64,000 nucleotides of DNA from Methanofollis sp. W23 (GCF_017875325.1 NZ_JAGGMN010000001.1:558001-622000); one strand, 5' to 3'. Shown: positions 34,759 through 44,903, numbered from the stretch's first letter. The notes: generated from the sequence alone by a model not told the origin. Translations and numbers: made by a program.

Positions 34759-36029
34759 CGCAATTACTCCATACTGACCTGGCCATGGCCGGGCTCAATC
34801 ACCACACCGCAGGCCTCGGCGACCTGGAGACCTTCAGGTTCTCTGACGAAGAGGGCTTTCTTGCCGCGGCCCGCGAACGGTTCAAGGGCGCTCTCCTCCT
34901 TCAGACCTGCAACAGGACCGAGGTGCTGGTCCACGGCGACGCACGGGCCCTCACCGACTTTCTTCATGACCAGGGACGGGACTCCTTCGAGGTCCTGGAA
35001 GACGTCGCGGTGCTCCGCCATCTCCTCGAATTGGCCGCCGGGGTCGACTCGATGATCATCGGCGAGGACCAGATCCTCGGGCAACTGAAAGGGGCGCTGG
35101 CACTGGCGCAGGAGCACGGCACAAGCGACCCTGTCATCGACCTCTGCATCAAGAAGGCGGTGCATGTGGGAGTCGAGGTGCGTAAGCGGACCGAGATCAA
35201 CCGAGGGGCAGTCTCGATCGGGTCTGCGGCCGTCGCCCTGGCAGAAGACCTCCTCGGCACTCTTGACGGCCGGCACATCCTGGTCATCGGGAGCGGCGAG
35301 ATGGGGATGCTCGTGACCAAGGCGCTCGCCGCCAGGGACCTGACCGCGATCTACGTGGCCAACCGGACCTATGAACGCGCCCTCGTTCTCGCCGAGAAGA
35401 TCGGGGGGAAAGCAGTAAATTTCAGTGAGCTCACCAGGTACATCACCCTCTCCGACGTTGTCATCACCTGCACCTCGGCGCCGCACCCGCTCATCACAAG
35501 AGAGATCCTTGCCAGGGCGATGCGAGACCGGTGCTGGCCCATCGACGGCCACCCGCGCCCTCTCGTCATCGTCGACATCGCACAGCCGCGTGACGTCGAG
35601 GAGGCCGCCGCCGGGATCGACGGCGTCAACCTCTATACCATCGACGACCTCAGGGACGTCAACGAGCACACCATCGAGGCGAGGCGAACCGAGGCGGCCA
35701 GGGCGGAGACGTTCATCGAGGAGGAACTCGACCGGTTCCTCTCGCAGATCAACTGCGCCTCGGCCGACGAAGTGCTCCGCGGGCTGTACACCTGGGCCGA
35801 GGCCGTGAGGGTCAGGGAACGCGACCGTGCCCTGGGGCGACTGCACGGGTGCGGCCCTGAGACCGAGGGCGTCATCGACGACCTTACAAGAGTGCTGACA
35901 AAGAAACTTCTCATCGACGCCACCTTCTCGATCCGCTCGTGCGCGAAACAGGGACAGATCGAGGACGCAGAGTGGCTGGTGAGAGCGATCACACGAGGTG
36001 ACCGATTATGTTCCCAGAGAGACGACTGA
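34755..36029 (+). CDS. hemA: Glutamyl-tRNA reductase
   Basis: The 424-residue enzyme reduces Glu-tRNA to glutamate-1-semialdehyde with NADPH, the first committed step of tetrapyrrole synthesis. The nucleophile is Cys52 in LLQTCNRTEV; IIGEDQILGQ and KRTEINRGAVSIGSAAV are family hallmarks, and the NADPH domain begins ILVIGSGEMGMLVTKAL. The C-terminal dimerisation region (~310-420) is present, so the gene is full length. It starts at GTG 34755 (GTGA overlap with the previous stop) and its end overlaps hemB by 22 bases. Confidence 0.96.
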   Translation: MTQLLHTDLAMAGLNHHTAGLGDLETFRFSDEEGFLAAARERFKGALLLQTCNRTEVLVHGDARALTDFLHDQGRDSFEVLEDVAVLRHLLELAAGVDSMIIGEDQILGQLKGALALAQEHGTSDPVIDLCIKKAVHVGVEVRKRTEINRGAVSIGSAAVALAEDLLGTLDGRHILVIGSGEMGMLVTKALAARDLTAIYVANRTYERALVLAEKIGGKAVNFSELTRYITLSDVVITCTSAPHPLITREILARAMRDRCWPIDGHPRPLVIVDIAQPRDVEEAAAGIDGVNLYTIDDLRDVNEHTIEARRTEAARAETFIEEELDRFLSQINCASADEVLRGLYTWAEAVRVRERDRALGRLHGCGPETEGVIDDLTRVLTKKLLIDATFSIRSCAKQGQIEDAEWLVRAITRGDRLCSQRDD

Positions 36030-36994
36030 GACGACTGAGAAAGAGAACCCTCCAACCCCTCTTCAGGGAGACGAGGCTGACGGCAGAAGACCTTATTATG
36101 CCGGTCTTCTTTGACGAGACAATCGACACAGCGGTTCCCATTGCATCGATGCCAGGACAGTGGCGTTACCCGATCGGCGACGCCGCCGCCGTGGCGCGAC
36201 GCCTGGACGACGCCGGGGTGCGGGCGGTCATCCTCTTCGGGATCCCGGCCGAGAAAGACGCCGGGGCTCACTCGGCCTATACCGAGAACGGGGTGGTCCA
36301 GCAGGCCTTGGCTGCAATCAAATCTGCATGCCCGGAGATGGTGATAATCACTGACGTTTGCGCCTGTGAATATACCGACCACGGCCACTGTGGGGTCATC
36401 GGCGAGACGTGCAGCGGGGAGATCGATCTCCTCAACGACCCCTCTCTTGTCCTGATGCAGAAGATCGCCGTAAGCCAGGCCCAGGCCGGCGCCGACATGG
36501 TCGCCCCCTCCTGCATGCTCGACGGCCAGGTGTGTGCGATCAGGAAAGCCCTCGACGACGCGGGGTATGCCGAGGTCCCCATCATGTCGTACTCCACCAA
36601 GTTTGCGAGCGCCTTCTACGGCCCCTTCAGGGACGCCGCCGACTCAGGCTATTCTTTCGGCGACCGGACCACCTACCAGATGGACCCGGCGAACGCCAGA
36701 GAGGGCTTCACCGAGTCTGAGATGGACGCCGCAGAAGGCGCCGACGTCCTGATGGTCAAACCCGCCGGGATGTACCTCGACGTCCTTGCCGCGGTGCACG
36801 AGATCGGGCTTCCGGTCGCCGCCTACCAGGTCTCAGGCGAGTACTCCATGCTCAAGGCCGCGGCCGCACAGGGCTGGCTCGACGAGAAAGCCTGTGCCCT
36901 TGAGAGCCTTACCTGTATCAAGCGGGCGGGTGCCGACCTGATCATTACCTATTATGCAGAAGACGTAGCGAGGTGGCTGAGTGAAGAGCAGTGA
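36008..36994 (+). CDS. hemB: Porphobilinogen synthase (delta-aminolevulinate dehydratase)
   Basis: The 328-residue enzyme condenses two aminolevulinates to porphobilinogen. Schiff-base lysines are K198 ([15 protein letters not shown]) and K251 ([11 protein letters not shown]). The metal site is [14 protein letters not shown] with Cys118, Cys120 and Cys128, the zinc-type triad rather than the Mg-type Asp site. ATG 36008 has GAGGTGA six bases upstream, inside the end of hemA. The overlap with hemL is 14 bases. The enzyme feeds hemC two genes later. Confidence 0.96.
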   Translation: MFPERRLRRLRKRTLQPLFRETRLTAEDLIMPVFFDETIDTAVPIASMPGQWRYPIGDAAAVARRLDDAGVRAVILFGIPAEKDAGAHSAYTENGVVQQALAAIKSACPEMVIITDVCACEYTDHGHCGVIGETCSGEIDLLNDPSLVLMQKIAVSQAQAGADMVAPSCMLDGQVCAIRKALDDAGYAEVPIMSYSTKFASAFYGPFRDAADSGYSFGDRTTYQMDPANAREGFTESEMDAAEGADVLMVKPAGMYLDVLAAVHEIGLPVAAYQVSGEYSMLKAAAAQGWLDEKACALESLTCIKRAGADLIITYYAEDVARWLSEEQ

Positions 36995-38231
36995 ACTCTT
37001 TGAAGACGCAAAAACAATGATGCCCGGCGGGGTCTCAAGCCCGGTGCGGGCGATCCAGCCTTACCCCTTTTACACCGCCAGGGGGCACGGACCATACCTC
37101 ACCACAGTGGACGGAGACGAACTCATCGACTGTTGTATGGGGTACGGCCCCCTCGTCCTGGGCCATGCTCACCAGGCGGTCAGAGAGGCGATCGAGACTC
37201 AGGTGACTGAAGGCTGGCTGTACGGTACCCCGTGCCCGCAAGAACTCAATCTTGCCAGGCGGGTCATCGACGACCACCCCTCCATCGAGATGGTCAGGTT
37301 TGTCTCAAGTGGATCCGAAGCGACGATGGCGGCGATCAGGCTTGCCCGCGCCGCCACCGGCAGGCAGGAGATCATCAAGATCGAGGGCGGGTTCCACGGC
37401 GCCCACGACGCCGTCCTGGTCAAGGCGGGGTCAGGGGCGACGACGATGGGCGTCCCCGACTCGGCGGGCATCGTCCCCGACCTGGTGAAGCATACGAGAC
37501 AGGTGGCATACAACGACCTTGAGGGCCTGGACGCTGTCCTCTCCTCCTCAGAGGATATCGCCGCCCTCATCATCGAACCGGTGATGGGCAATGTCGGGCC
37601 TGTCCTCCCTGAGAAAGGCTATCTCCAGGAGGTGAGGCGCCTCACCAGGGAGCACGACGCCCTCCTCATCTTCGACGAGGTGATCACCGGGTACCGCCTC
37701 GGGATCGGTGGGGCACAGAACTATTTCGGGGTCACTCCAGACCTCACCACCCTGGGTAAGATCATCGGCGGCGGGCTCCCTGTTGGGGCCTTTGGCGGGC
37801 GAAAAGACCTGATGGAGCAGGTCGCCCCGCAGGGCCCGGTCTACCAGGCCGGCACCTTCAGCGGCAACCCGCTTACCATGGCGGCCGGGACCGCCGCCCT
37901 GGGATGGCTCCACGACCACCCCGAGATCTACCCGCACCTCGACGAGGGGACGAGGGCGATCGGGGAGGCCTGCGAGGACGCCCATGCAGGCGGGTCCTTT
38001 GTCAGGATCGGGTCGATGTACAAATACTTCTTCAGGCCAGAGCCCCCACAAAATTACACCGAGGCAAAGGAGAGCGACACCACACGGTTCCGCACCTTCT
38101 GGGAGAAGATGCTCGCGCACGGGGTCTTCCTCCCGCCCTCCCAGTTCGAGACCGAGTTCATCTCGGCCGCACACACCGACGAGATCATCGAACATATCGC
38201 AGACAGATACCGCACATGTCTCTCATCATAG
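36981..38231 (+). CDS. hemL: Glutamate-1-semialdehyde 2,1-aminomutase
   Basis: The 416-residue PLP enzyme converts glutamate semialdehyde to aminolevulinate. The PLP lysine is K260 in [18 protein letters not shown], with [14 protein letters not shown] (PLP-binding Asp) upstream and [17 protein letters not shown] near residues 110-126. GTG 36981 is preceded by GAGGTGGCTGA. It overlaps hemB by 14 bases and hemC by 16, so the operon is translated as a coupled unit. Confidence 0.96.
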   Translation: MKSSELFEDAKTMMPGGVSSPVRAIQPYPFYTARGHGPYLTTVDGDELIDCCMGYGPLVLGHAHQAVREAIETQVTEGWLYGTPCPQELNLARRVIDDHPSIEMVRFVSSGSEATMAAIRLARAATGRQEIIKIEGGFHGAHDAVLVKAGSGATTMGVPDSAGIVPDLVKHTRQVAYNDLEGLDAVLSSSEDIAALIIEPVMGNVGPVLPEKGYLQEVRRLTREHDALLIFDEVITGYRLGIGGAQNYFGVTPDLTTLGKIIGGGLPVGAFGGRKDLMEQVAPQGPVYQAGTFSGNPLTMAAGTAALGWLHDHPEIYPHLDEGTRAIGEACEDAHAGGSFVRIGSMYKYFFRPEPPQNYTEAKESDTTRFRTFWEKMLAHGVFLPPSQFETEFISAAHTDEIIEHIADRYRTCLSS

Positions 38232-39100
38232 GCACACGGGGCAGTACACTCGCCCTCGCCCAGACCGAACGGGCCTGCAAGGCGCTGAACAATATGGGCA
38301 TCGAGGTCGAGACTGCTGTCATCAGAACGAAAGGCGACGCAGATACTGGAGTAGCCCTCCACGAAGTAGGAGGCCAGGGCATCTTTGTCAGGGCCCTCGA
38401 CGAGGCGATCATCGACGGGACCATCGACGCCGCGGTCCACTCCATGAAGGACATCCCGGCCCAGCGGCCGCGCGGGGTTTTCACCGGGGCGGTGCTCAGG
38501 CGTGACGCTCCCGAAGATTTCCTGGCCCACGACATGCCGATCGAAGATGTCCAGGTGGTCGGGACCGCCTCGACACGGCGTCGGGCACAGCTCCTCAGGC
38601 ACGACCCCGAGATCGAGGTGAAACAGCTCCGCGGCAATGTGGAGACGCGCCTGAGAAAGATGCGGGAGGGTGAATACGACGCCATCGTCCTTGCCAGGGC
38701 CGGCCTCGACCGTCTTGGCTACACGGCGAAGGGAGAACGTCTCCCGGTCTCGCAGTTTGTCCCGTCCCCCAACCAGGGAGCGATCGCCGTCGTCTGCAGG
38801 AACGACCCCGAGATCATCGACCAGATCGCCGGGCTCAATGATCCCCAGACTCGAAAAGACGCGGGGATCGAACGGATCGTAATGCAGGAGGTCGGTGGAG
38901 GATGTTTCACTCCGCAGGGCATCTATTGCAAGGACGGCCACCTCATCGCCGAGGTTCTCTCGCTTGACGGCCAGCGGCAGGTCAGGATCGAGGAAGACAT
39001 CTCGACCCCTGAAGAGGCGGAACAGTGCGGGCGGCACCTGAAGAAGGAGGCGGGCGACCTCATCAGAGAGGCGTACAAAGCACTGGGGCTGGTCCTGTGA
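38216..39100 (+). CDS. hemC: Hydroxymethylbilane synthase (porphobilinogen deaminase)
   Basis: The 294-residue enzyme polymerises four porphobilinogens. The N-terminal [17 protein letters not shown], the catalytic-region [11 protein letters not shown] (Asp binding the substrate), [12 protein letters not shown] with [12 protein letters not shown], and the cofactor-binding Cys230 in GGGCFTPQG are present. The ATG at 38216 lies within hemL; the stop overlaps cobA as GTGA. The product would normally go to uroporphyrinogen-III synthase (hemD), which is not encoded next to it. Confidence 0.96.
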   Translation: MSLIIGTRGSTLALAQTERACKALNNMGIEVETAVIRTKGDADTGVALHEVGGQGIFVRALDEAIIDGTIDAAVHSMKDIPAQRPRGVFTGAVLRRDAPEDFLAHDMPIEDVQVVGTASTRRRAQLLRHDPEIEVKQLRGNVETRLRKMREGEYDAIVLARAGLDRLGYTAKGERLPVSQFVPSPNQGAIAVVCRNDPEIIDQIAGLNDPQTRKDAGIERIVMQEVGGGCFTPQGIYCKDGHLIAEVLSLDGQRQVRIEEDISTPEEAEQCGRHLKKEAGDLIREAYKALGLVL

Positions 39101-39843
39101 GCGGGAAGGTCACGCTGGTGGGCTCAGGCCCCGGCGGGCTCGGGCTCCTCACGCTCAGGGGGCGCGAGGCGATCGACGCCGCCGAGGTCGTCCTCTATGA
39201 CCAGCTTCCTGGCGAAGAGGTCCTCGCCACCCTCCCTGAAGCTGCCGAGCGGATCGACTGCGGCAAGCACGGCGGGGACCACACCCTTGAACAGGACGAG
39301 ATCGAGGCCCTCATGGTCGAGCGGGCACGCCAGGGCAAGAGGGTCGTCAGGCTCAAGGGCGGCGACCCCTTCCTCTTCGGGCGGGGCGGCGAGGAGATGG
39401 AGACCCTCCGTGCGCACGGGATCGAGGTCGAGGTCGTCCCAGGGATCACCTCGGCGATCGCCGTCCCTGAAGCCGTCGGGATCCCGGTGACCCACCGGCG
39501 CTTCGCCTCGCAGGTGACGGTCCTCACCGGGCACGAGGACCCGACCAAAGGAGAGTCTGCCCTGGACTGGCAACTCCTGGCAAAGAGCAGGGGGACGATC
39601 GTGGTCCTGATGGGGGTCAAAAACCTCCCCAAGATCGCCGCCGCTCTCATCGCCAACGGCAAGGACGCCGACACCCCGGTGGCCATCATCGAACGCGGGA
39701 TGCGGCCTGACCAGCGGGTGACGGCCGGGCCGCTCGGGGAGATCGCCGACCTCGCCCGCCAGCGCCGGGTGAAGCCCCCGGCGGTCATCGTCATCGGCGA
39801 GGTCGCCGGGCTGTACGACGGCACGATCGTCTACCGCGCCTGA
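39097..39843 (+). CDS. cobA: Uroporphyrinogen-III C-methyltransferase
   Basis: The 248-residue SAM enzyme methylates uroporphyrinogen III at C2 and C7 to precorrin-2, the branch point to siroheme, cobalamin and F430. Family motifs are VTLVGSGPGGLGLLTLRG, VVLYDQLPGEEVL, VRLKGGDPFLFGRGGEE, VVPGITSAIAVP and the C-terminal PAVIVIGEVAGL. It starts at GTG 39097. It lacks the fused HemD domain seen in some cobA-hemD proteins. It is the last gene of the cluster and converges with the next gene, overlapping by 13 bases. Confidence 0.95.
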   Translation: MSGKVTLVGSGPGGLGLLTLRGREAIDAAEVVLYDQLPGEEVLATLPEAAERIDCGKHGGDHTLEQDEIEALMVERARQGKRVVRLKGGDPFLFGRGGEEMETLRAHGIEVEVVPGITSAIAVPEAVGIPVTHRRFASQVTVLTGHEDPTKGESALDWQLLAKSRGTIVVLMGVKNLPKIAAALIANGKDADTPVAIIERGMRPDQRVTAGPLGEIADLARQRRVKPPAVIVIGEVAGLYDGTIVYRA

Positions 39844-41009
39844 AGCGCCGCCCGGCGCCCCAGGAGCCCCTCCCAGATCTCTCTGGCACGGGTCTCAGGG
39901 ACCTCGAGGTCGTCCCAGGTGAGGACCGACCCGGCCGAGACTTTTCTTTTTACCTTTGCGTCATAGACCAGCCCGATCGGGACATGATCAGGGACTTCGG
40001 CGGTCCTGACCGTGCTCCCGCGCACCACAAAACTCCCCATCCCTTGCGGGATCGCCTGGCCAGGTGCGAGGGCGGTCTTTGCAATGGTCGCCACCGAGAT
40101 CGCCGGTGCCGGGCCGTTGTTCAGGAGCGGTTCTCCGCTGGCGGCGATCCTCTGGACTGTCTTTTTGATCTCGAAGTTGCAGAGATGGAAGTTCCTGACC
40201 AGGGTGTATACCGGGCCTTCTCCCATCTTGAAGTTGCTGAGATATCCCTTGACCCGGTCGTCATGGAGGGCGGCGATAAAGACCCCTGGAGGCCCGTCCG
40301 GCGAGAGGATATAGTCGCTCACCGGTTCGCCGGCAAGCATTGCGGTCTCGGCAAGCATCTCCGCCCCCGCGGTGAGATCCCTGGTCCCGGGCCCGAGGAG
40401 GCCGGGCCTGATGATCCCGGCACCAAGGCCATTGGCCACCAGCGCCTGCTCGAACTGGACCTTGGTCCCGTCAGTGAAGGACGTGACCTTGTCCAGGGTG
40501 ATCGCCTGTTTCTTCCCCCAGTAGTCCATCTCCGCGGGGGTGGGGTTGTGGTTGAGGTAGCCCTTGATGTTCCCATAGACCAGGGGCACAAACCCCATCT
40601 GGAGCACCTCCTCCCGCAACGCCGCAAGACATCCTGGCTGGTCGCCTTCGGCCTCGGTAAATACTCCTTTCTCTGCGAAGTACGACCCTGTCGTCACCTG
40701 GGTCTCGGCGTCCATCGTGACCACCGGCAGACCGGCGGCCATCACCTCCTCGATCACCTCGGTGGCGTGGAGGACGTGACCTGAACACTCGACGACCAGG
40801 TCGGAACCTTCGATGAGGTCTTCGACGGCATTGGTCGGTGTGAAATTCATCGGCAGGCCAGATAGGTCATGTAATGAACGTCTTGTCAGGACCGGCCCCG
40901 GTACCATCCCCTCCTGCCCATTGAGCGTCAACATAAATCCGCGGGCGATGAAACCCGTCCCGGCGACCCCGACCCGTAGCGGGTCGCCGCTCTCTCCCCC
41001 CCTGTACAT
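39831..41009 (-). CDS. NAD(P)-dependent oxidoreductase with C-terminal SAF-like domain
   Basis: The 392-residue protein has an N-terminal Rossmann fold (VGVAGTGFIARGFMLTL, residues 13-29) like homoserine dehydrogenase and Gfo/Idh proteins, DLVVECSGHVLHATEVIEEV (a catalytic-type Cys/Gly loop), a dehydrogenase middle domain, and a C-terminal segment (GLVYDAKVKRKVSAGSVLTW) resembling SAF/antifreeze-like domains. The substrate is unknown; related proteins are found near sugar-nucleotide or homoserine genes. The minus-strand TATA ATATATATGT (~41033-41042) lies ~27 bases before ATG 41009, so the message is leaderless. It is divergent from a cupin epimerase, which could make the two functionally linked. 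Confidence 0.82.
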   Translation of the reverse strand: MYRGGESGDPLRVGVAGTGFIARGFMLTLNGQEGMVPGPVLTRRSLHDLSGLPMNFTPTNAVEDLIEGSDLVVECSGHVLHATEVIEEVMAAGLPVVTMDAETQVTTGSYFAEKGVFTEAEGDQPGCLAALREEVLQMGFVPLVYGNIKGYLNHNPTPAEMDYWGKKQAITLDKVTSFTDGTKVQFEQALVANGLGAGIIRPGLLGPGTRDLTAGAEMLAETAMLAGEPVSDYILSPDGPPGVFIAALHDDRVKGYLSNFKMGEGPVYTLVRNFHLCNFEIKKTVQRIAASGEPLLNNGPAPAISVATIAKTALAPGQAIPQGMGSFVVRGSTVRTAEVPDHVPIGLVYDAKVKRKVSAGSVLTWDDLEVPETRAREIWEGLLGRRAALQAR

Positions 41010-41027
41010 TGGGCAGAGGACTCTGGC

Positions 41028-41042
41028 TTTTTACATATATAT
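41028..41042 (-). promoter_or_regulatory. TATA box for oxidoreductase gene
   Basis: The minus strand reads ATATATATGTAAAAA, centred ~27 bases before ATG 41009. Confidence 0.55.
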
Positions 41043-41146
41043 CTTGTGATCGGCGCCAGAGACGGCGATACGTCGCCATGGTCTGGATCATGAAATGAGT
41101 GATGAGAACGGGCGTCTGGAAAAGAGAGGCCCCTCAAGGCGCGAGA

Positions 41147-41167
41147 TATATATAGTGTACAATATAT
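41147..41167 (+). promoter_or_regulatory. TATA box and near-palindromic operator for epimerase
   Basis: ATATATATA (41147-41155) is a TATA box. It overlaps TATAGTGTACAATATA (41152-41167), which is palindromic around TGTACA apart from one mismatched pair. A repressor binding there would block TBP or the start site. Confidence 0.5.
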
Positions 41168-41212
41168 TGGATCCCGAAGGCGCACACCCGCGCCTGAAAG
41201 GAGTGAGAACTC

Positions 41213-41680
41213 ATGATCGACGGTGTAAAGGCAAAGCCCTTGCAGTTCGTACCTGACGAGCGGGGGCGGTTGATGGAGATCATCAGGTGTGATGACGAAT
41301 GTTTCAAGAAGTTCGGGCAGGTCTATATGACCACCAGTTACCCGGGCGTGGTGAAGGCCTGGCACTGCCACCATGTCCAGACCGACAACATCTGCTGCGT
41401 GAAAGGGATGATCCAATTCGCCCTGTACGACAGCCGCGAGGACTCCCCGACCTTCGGCCAGGTGGACGAGTTCTTCTTCGGTGAGCACTCGCCCCTCCTC
41501 CTCACGATCCCGCCCTATGTCTACCATGGGTGGAAGTGCATCTCAGAGGGGGAGTCGATCATCGTCTCGACCCCGACCGAACCGTACGACCCCACACATC
41601 CCGACGAGTACCGCCTCCCGGCCGATTCCCCGGAGATCCCGTACGACTGGCTTCTCCTGCCAGGGCAGCGGAACGGCTAA
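41213..41680 (+). CDS. dTDP-4-dehydrorhamnose 3,5-epimerase-like cupin
   Basis: The 155-residue protein is an RmlC-type cupin: [18 protein letters not shown] at the N-terminus, [21 protein letters not shown] (the active-site His pair region), [20 protein letters not shown] and [16 protein letters not shown]. It would epimerise a 4-keto nucleotide sugar for surface glycans. It is shorter than full RmlC (~180 aa) and no other rhamnose genes are near, so the sugar is uncertain. AAGGAGTGA stands 6 bases before ATG 41213. It is 32 bases upstream of ilvD and may be cotranscribed. Confidence 0.82.
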   Translation: MIDGVKAKPLQFVPDERGRLMEIIRCDDECFKKFGQVYMTTSYPGVVKAWHCHHVQTDNICCVKGMIQFALYDSREDSPTFGQVDEFFFGEHSPLLLTIPPYVYHGWKCISEGESIIVSTPTEPYDPTHPDEYRLPADSPEIPYDWLLLPGQRNG

Positions 41681-41712
41681 GAACAGGGACGATCTTCTCT
41701 GCAACTGAGATC

Positions 41713-43356
41713 ATGAGAAGTGACCTTGTCAAGAGAGGATATCCGAGGGCACCGAACCGCTCTCTCCTGCGGGCGCTCGGGATTACTGAACGCGAGATGG
41801 ACCTGCCCTTCATCGGGATCGCCAATGCCTTCAACACCATTGTCCCGGGGCACCTCCATCTCAGGGAGATCGCCAGGAAGGCGGCTGAGGGGGTGACCGC
41901 CGGCGGCGGGGTGCCCTTCGAGTTCGGGGTGATCGGGGTCTGCGACGGGATCGCGATGGGGCACCAGGGTATGCGCTACTCGCTCCCGAGCCGCGAGAAC
42001 ATCGCCGATGCGGTCGAGTTGATGGTCGAGGCGCACCGTTTCGACGGCCTGGTCTGCGTGGGGACCTGTGACAAGATCGTGCCGGGGATGTTGATGGCCG
42101 CGGTGCGCTGCGATCTTCCGGCGGTGGTGGTCACCGGCGGACCGATGCTCCCCGGGCACCTGGGCGGGCGTGAACTCAGCCTTACCGATGTCTTCGAGGG
42201 GGTGGGGGCGGTCGCCGCCGGGATGATGACCGAGGAGGAGTTGCATGACCTGGAGTGTGCGGCCATGCCAGGGTGCGGGAGTTGCCAGGGGCTGTACACC
42301 GCCAACACGATGGCGTGCATGACCGAGGCGATGGGGCTCTCCCTGCCTGGGTGCGCAACCACCCCGGCGGTGGACGCCGCCAAACTCCGTCTTGCCCGCG
42401 AGAGCGGGGAGACGGTGATGCGCCTGGTCGAGGGCGGCACGAGCGCACGCGAGATCGTCACCCTGGAGAGCCTGAGAAATGCCGTGCGGGTGGACATGGC
42501 TCTGGGGGGTTCGACGAACACGGTGCTCCACCTGATGGCGGTGGCCACCGAGGCCGGGGTGCCGCTCTCCCTCGACGACTTCAACGAGATCGGCGAGCAT
42601 GTCCCACACCTCAGTGCGATGCAACCAGGCGGGCCGCACTCGATGGTCGCCCTCCACCGGGCCGGGGGGGTTCCGGCGGTCCTCCATGCGATCGCCGACT
42701 TCCTGGAAGAGGCGGTCACGGTCTCGGGCGAGCGTATAGGAGAGATCGCGGAGAGGGCCCGGGTGATGGACGAGGCGGTGATCAGGCCGTGCACCGGTCC
42801 GGTGCATGCGGCAGGGGGCTTGCGGGTGCTGCGCGGGACCCTCGCCCCAGACGGGGCGGTGGTCAAGTGCGCGGCGGTCGACGAGGTGATGTGGCGGCAC
42901 ACCGGACCGGCACGGGTCTTCGATGGCGAAGACGCGGCGATGCACGCGATCCTGGCCCAGGAGGTCAGGGAGGGGGACGTCGTGGTGATCAGGTACGAGG
43001 GGCCGCGGGGTGGGCCGGGGATGCCAGAGATGCTCTCGCCGACCTCGGCGCTGATGGGGCTTGGGTATACGCGGGTGGCCCTGGTCACCGACGGCCGGTT
43101 CTCGGGCGGGACGCGGGGGCCGTGCATCGGGCATGTCGCCCCTGAGGCGGCGGTCGGCGGGCCGATCGCTCTTGTCAGGGAGGGCGACAGGATCGCCGTC
43201 GACCTCTTTGCACGGCGCCTCGACCTCCTGGTCGACGACAAGACGCTGGAGGAGCGGCGGGCCGCCTGGCGGCCGCCTGAGAAGGAGTTGCGTGGGGTTC
43301 TTGAACGGTATGCGGCCTCGGTCGGGCAGGCCGATATCGGGGCGGTCCTGCGGTGA
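41713..43356 (+). CDS. ilvD: Dihydroxy-acid dehydratase
   Basis: The 547-residue enzyme dehydrates 2,3-dihydroxy acids in valine and isoleucine synthesis. Iron-sulfur ligands sit in [13 protein letters not shown] and [19 protein letters not shown], and further hallmarks are [47 protein letters not shown] and [21 protein letters not shown]. The Cys count and order fit the family. ATG 41713 gives a typical N-terminus ([21 protein letters not shown]). It follows the epimerase by 32 bases, with no clear terminator between. Confidence 0.96.
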   Translation: MRSDLVKRGYPRAPNRSLLRALGITEREMDLPFIGIANAFNTIVPGHLHLREIARKAAEGVTAGGGVPFEFGVIGVCDGIAMGHQGMRYSLPSRENIADAVELMVEAHRFDGLVCVGTCDKIVPGMLMAAVRCDLPAVVVTGGPMLPGHLGGRELSLTDVFEGVGAVAAGMMTEEELHDLECAAMPGCGSCQGLYTANTMACMTEAMGLSLPGCATTPAVDAAKLRLARESGETVMRLVEGGTSAREIVTLESLRNAVRVDMALGGSTNTVLHLMAVATEAGVPLSLDDFNEIGEHVPHLSAMQPGGPHSMVALHRAGGVPAVLHAIADFLEEAVTVSGERIGEIAERARVMDEAVIRPCTGPVHAAGGLRVLRGTLAPDGAVVKCAAVDEVMWRHTGPARVFDGEDAAMHAILAQEVREGDVVVIRYEGPRGGPGMPEMLSPTSALMGLGYTRVALVTDGRFSGGTRGPCIGHVAPEAAVGGPIALVREGDRIAVDLFARRLDLLVDDKTLEERRAAWRPPEKELRGVLERYAASVGQADIGAVLR

Positions 43357-43592
43357 AGAGGGTACGGAGCGGACGCATGCCCTCGGGATACTGAGAGGTC
43401 GTCCTGGAACTTTCGACCTGAAGGGCGTGCCCCTCCTCACAGAAGATATGAGAGAATAGTTGCTGTATCGCCTGAGGAGATGGGTCTTCTCTTGAGTGAG
43501 TCGTTCATGACGACACTCAGGTGCCGGATATGGGGTTCTGTCGTTCCTCGCCCAGAAGAGTCATCCCAGGGGGATCTACAGAGCTGGAAATT
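43357..43592. other. Degenerate repeat region after ilvD
   Basis: No gene is present. A damaged family A unit ends in GGGGGATCTACAGAGCTG (43569-43586), five bases before the next copy starts. Confidence 0.5.
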
Positions 43593-43983
43593 GGGCCCTG
43601 TAGAAATCCTCTTGACGAATCTCTCTGGCAGGGAGCTGGCCGCCCCCCGCACCCCCCACCACACGATTGGTCGGAGACCGTATCATCTTCTTCAAGAACG
43701 TTGAATGTGCCTTCCAAACCTAATCTTCGTCCTGGGGGTCCGGGCGGCACTCGCCCCCGGTGCGTATGGTACGGGAAGGCGTGATGATCGGATGTGCCGA
43801 CCTCATCTCCGAATCTGTACCGCCTTCTCGCGCCGGGGGGCAGCAAGTCAGGAAATTTCTGGCCGCTCCCCAGGCATAAGGAGAAGGACCAAGGACCGAT
43901 CCTTTCACGACCAGGAAAACTGCGATAGGAGATCTTTATCGTGCGTCTCTGAGTCAGAGGATCATGTTGAATTCTACAGAGCC
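43593..43983 (+). repeat. Family A repeat, long copy
   Basis: The left end is GGGCCCTGTAGAAATCCTC (43593-43611) and the right end GTTGAATTCTACAGAGCC (43966-43983). The core has GGCAGGGAGCTGGCCGCC, CACACGATTGGTCG, TGCCTTCCAAACCTAATC and GGGGGTCCGGGCGGCACTCG. At 391 bp it is ~160 bp longer than the others, so it is either two fused units or carries an insertion after ~43800. Confidence 0.7.
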
Positions 43984-43991
43984 GAAATTCT

Positions 43992-44220
43992 GGTCCTGTA
44001 GAAACCTTCTGGCTCTCTCTCTGGCAGGGAACTGGCCGCCCCCTGAACCCCCCGCGCGAGGATAGGTCGTGGACGACAATCCCTCTTCATGTTTGTCTAT
44101 TGTGCCTTCCCAGTCCTATCTTCGTCCTGGGGTTCCGGGGGCAACGCCCCCGGCGTGACTGTGTGGGAGGGCGATTGAGTCTCCCTTGCACCGAGAGGAA
44201 GTGAGGGTTTCTCTAGGGCC
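43992..44220 (+). repeat. Family A repeat, complete copy
   Basis: This 229-bp unit runs from GGTCCTGTAGAAACCTTC (43992-44009) to GAGGGTTTCTCTAGGGCC (44203-44220), eight bases after the previous unit. It has GGCAGGGAACTGGCCGCCCC, AGGATAGGTCGTGGACGAC, GTGCCTTCCCAGTCCTATCT and the perfect hairpin CCGGGGGC-AAC-GCCCCCGG (44135-44153). Confidence 0.85.
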
Positions 44221-44315
44221 GATATTCCACAAAACCCATTTCGGAGAGTTCAAATCTCCTGCGATATACCTACCCTTCAGTGCAGGCACGCGGCCTGCCC
44301 CGAGGTGATAGTAAA

Positions 44316-44903
44316 ATGATCGAGAGATTTCTTGAAGGCAACAAGACCTTCATCGAGGGTGAATTCACCGAACACAACGATTACTACCAGGAACTTGCCG
44401 CCGGGCAGAGTCCGACTGTCCTCTGGATCGGGTGTTCCGACTCGAGGGTCGCCCCCGAGCGGATCACCGGGGCATGGGCCGGCGAGATCTTTGTCCACCG
44501 CAACATCGGCAACATCGTGAGGATCGGCGACTGGAACTTCGCCACGATCCTGGAGTATGCCGTCAAGCACCTGAAAGTCCACGACATCGTCGTCTGCGGG
44601 CACTCCGACTGCGGGGCGATGAAGGCCCTCACCGCGGAAGGCGAGTCTGACGAGGCCTATATCCCACTCTGGCTCTCCAATGCCGCCAATGCCATGGCCA
44701 CCGTCGAGGCAAAGACCCCGCGGCCCGCAGATGCCGAGGGGATGAAGAAGTGGCGGCGTATGGTCGAAGAGGAGAATGTCCATCTCCAACTTGAGAACCT
44801 CAGGACCTACCCGATCGTGCGTGATGCCGAGAGAGAGAAGAAGGTCGACCTTCATGGGCTGTACTTCGACCTTGAGACCGGCGTGCTGGAAAAAATTGCG
44901 TGA
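44316..44903 (+). CDS. Beta-class carbonic anhydrase
   Basis: The 195-residue enzyme interconverts CO2 and bicarbonate. Zinc ligands are Cys40 (WIGCSDSR), His96 and Cys99 (CGHSDCG), with the Asp42-Arg44 dyad and the HRNIGNIVR loop typical of plant-type beta enzymes. ATG 44316 is used because GAGGTGA stands seven bases upstream; an earlier ATG at 44280 lacks one. A TATA-like CGATATACC is near 44261. A methanogen would use it to supply CO2 to methanogenesis or bicarbonate to carboxylases such as CarAB (inference). Confidence 0.95.
   Translation: MIERFLEGNKTFIEGEFTEHNDYYQELAAGQSPTVLWIGCSDSRVAPERITGAWAGEIFVHRNIGNIVRIGDWNFATILEYAVKHLKVHDIVVCGHSDCGAMKALTAEGESDEAYIPLWLSNAANAMATVEAKTPRPADAEGMKKWRRMVEEENVHLQLENLRTYPIVRDAEREKKVDLHGLYFDLETGVLEKIA

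Noticed and set aside
41677-43440. A 587-codon minus-strand frame opposite ilvD
   Set aside because: It is antisense to ilvD with no recognisable domain, and its composition is that of a shadow frame.
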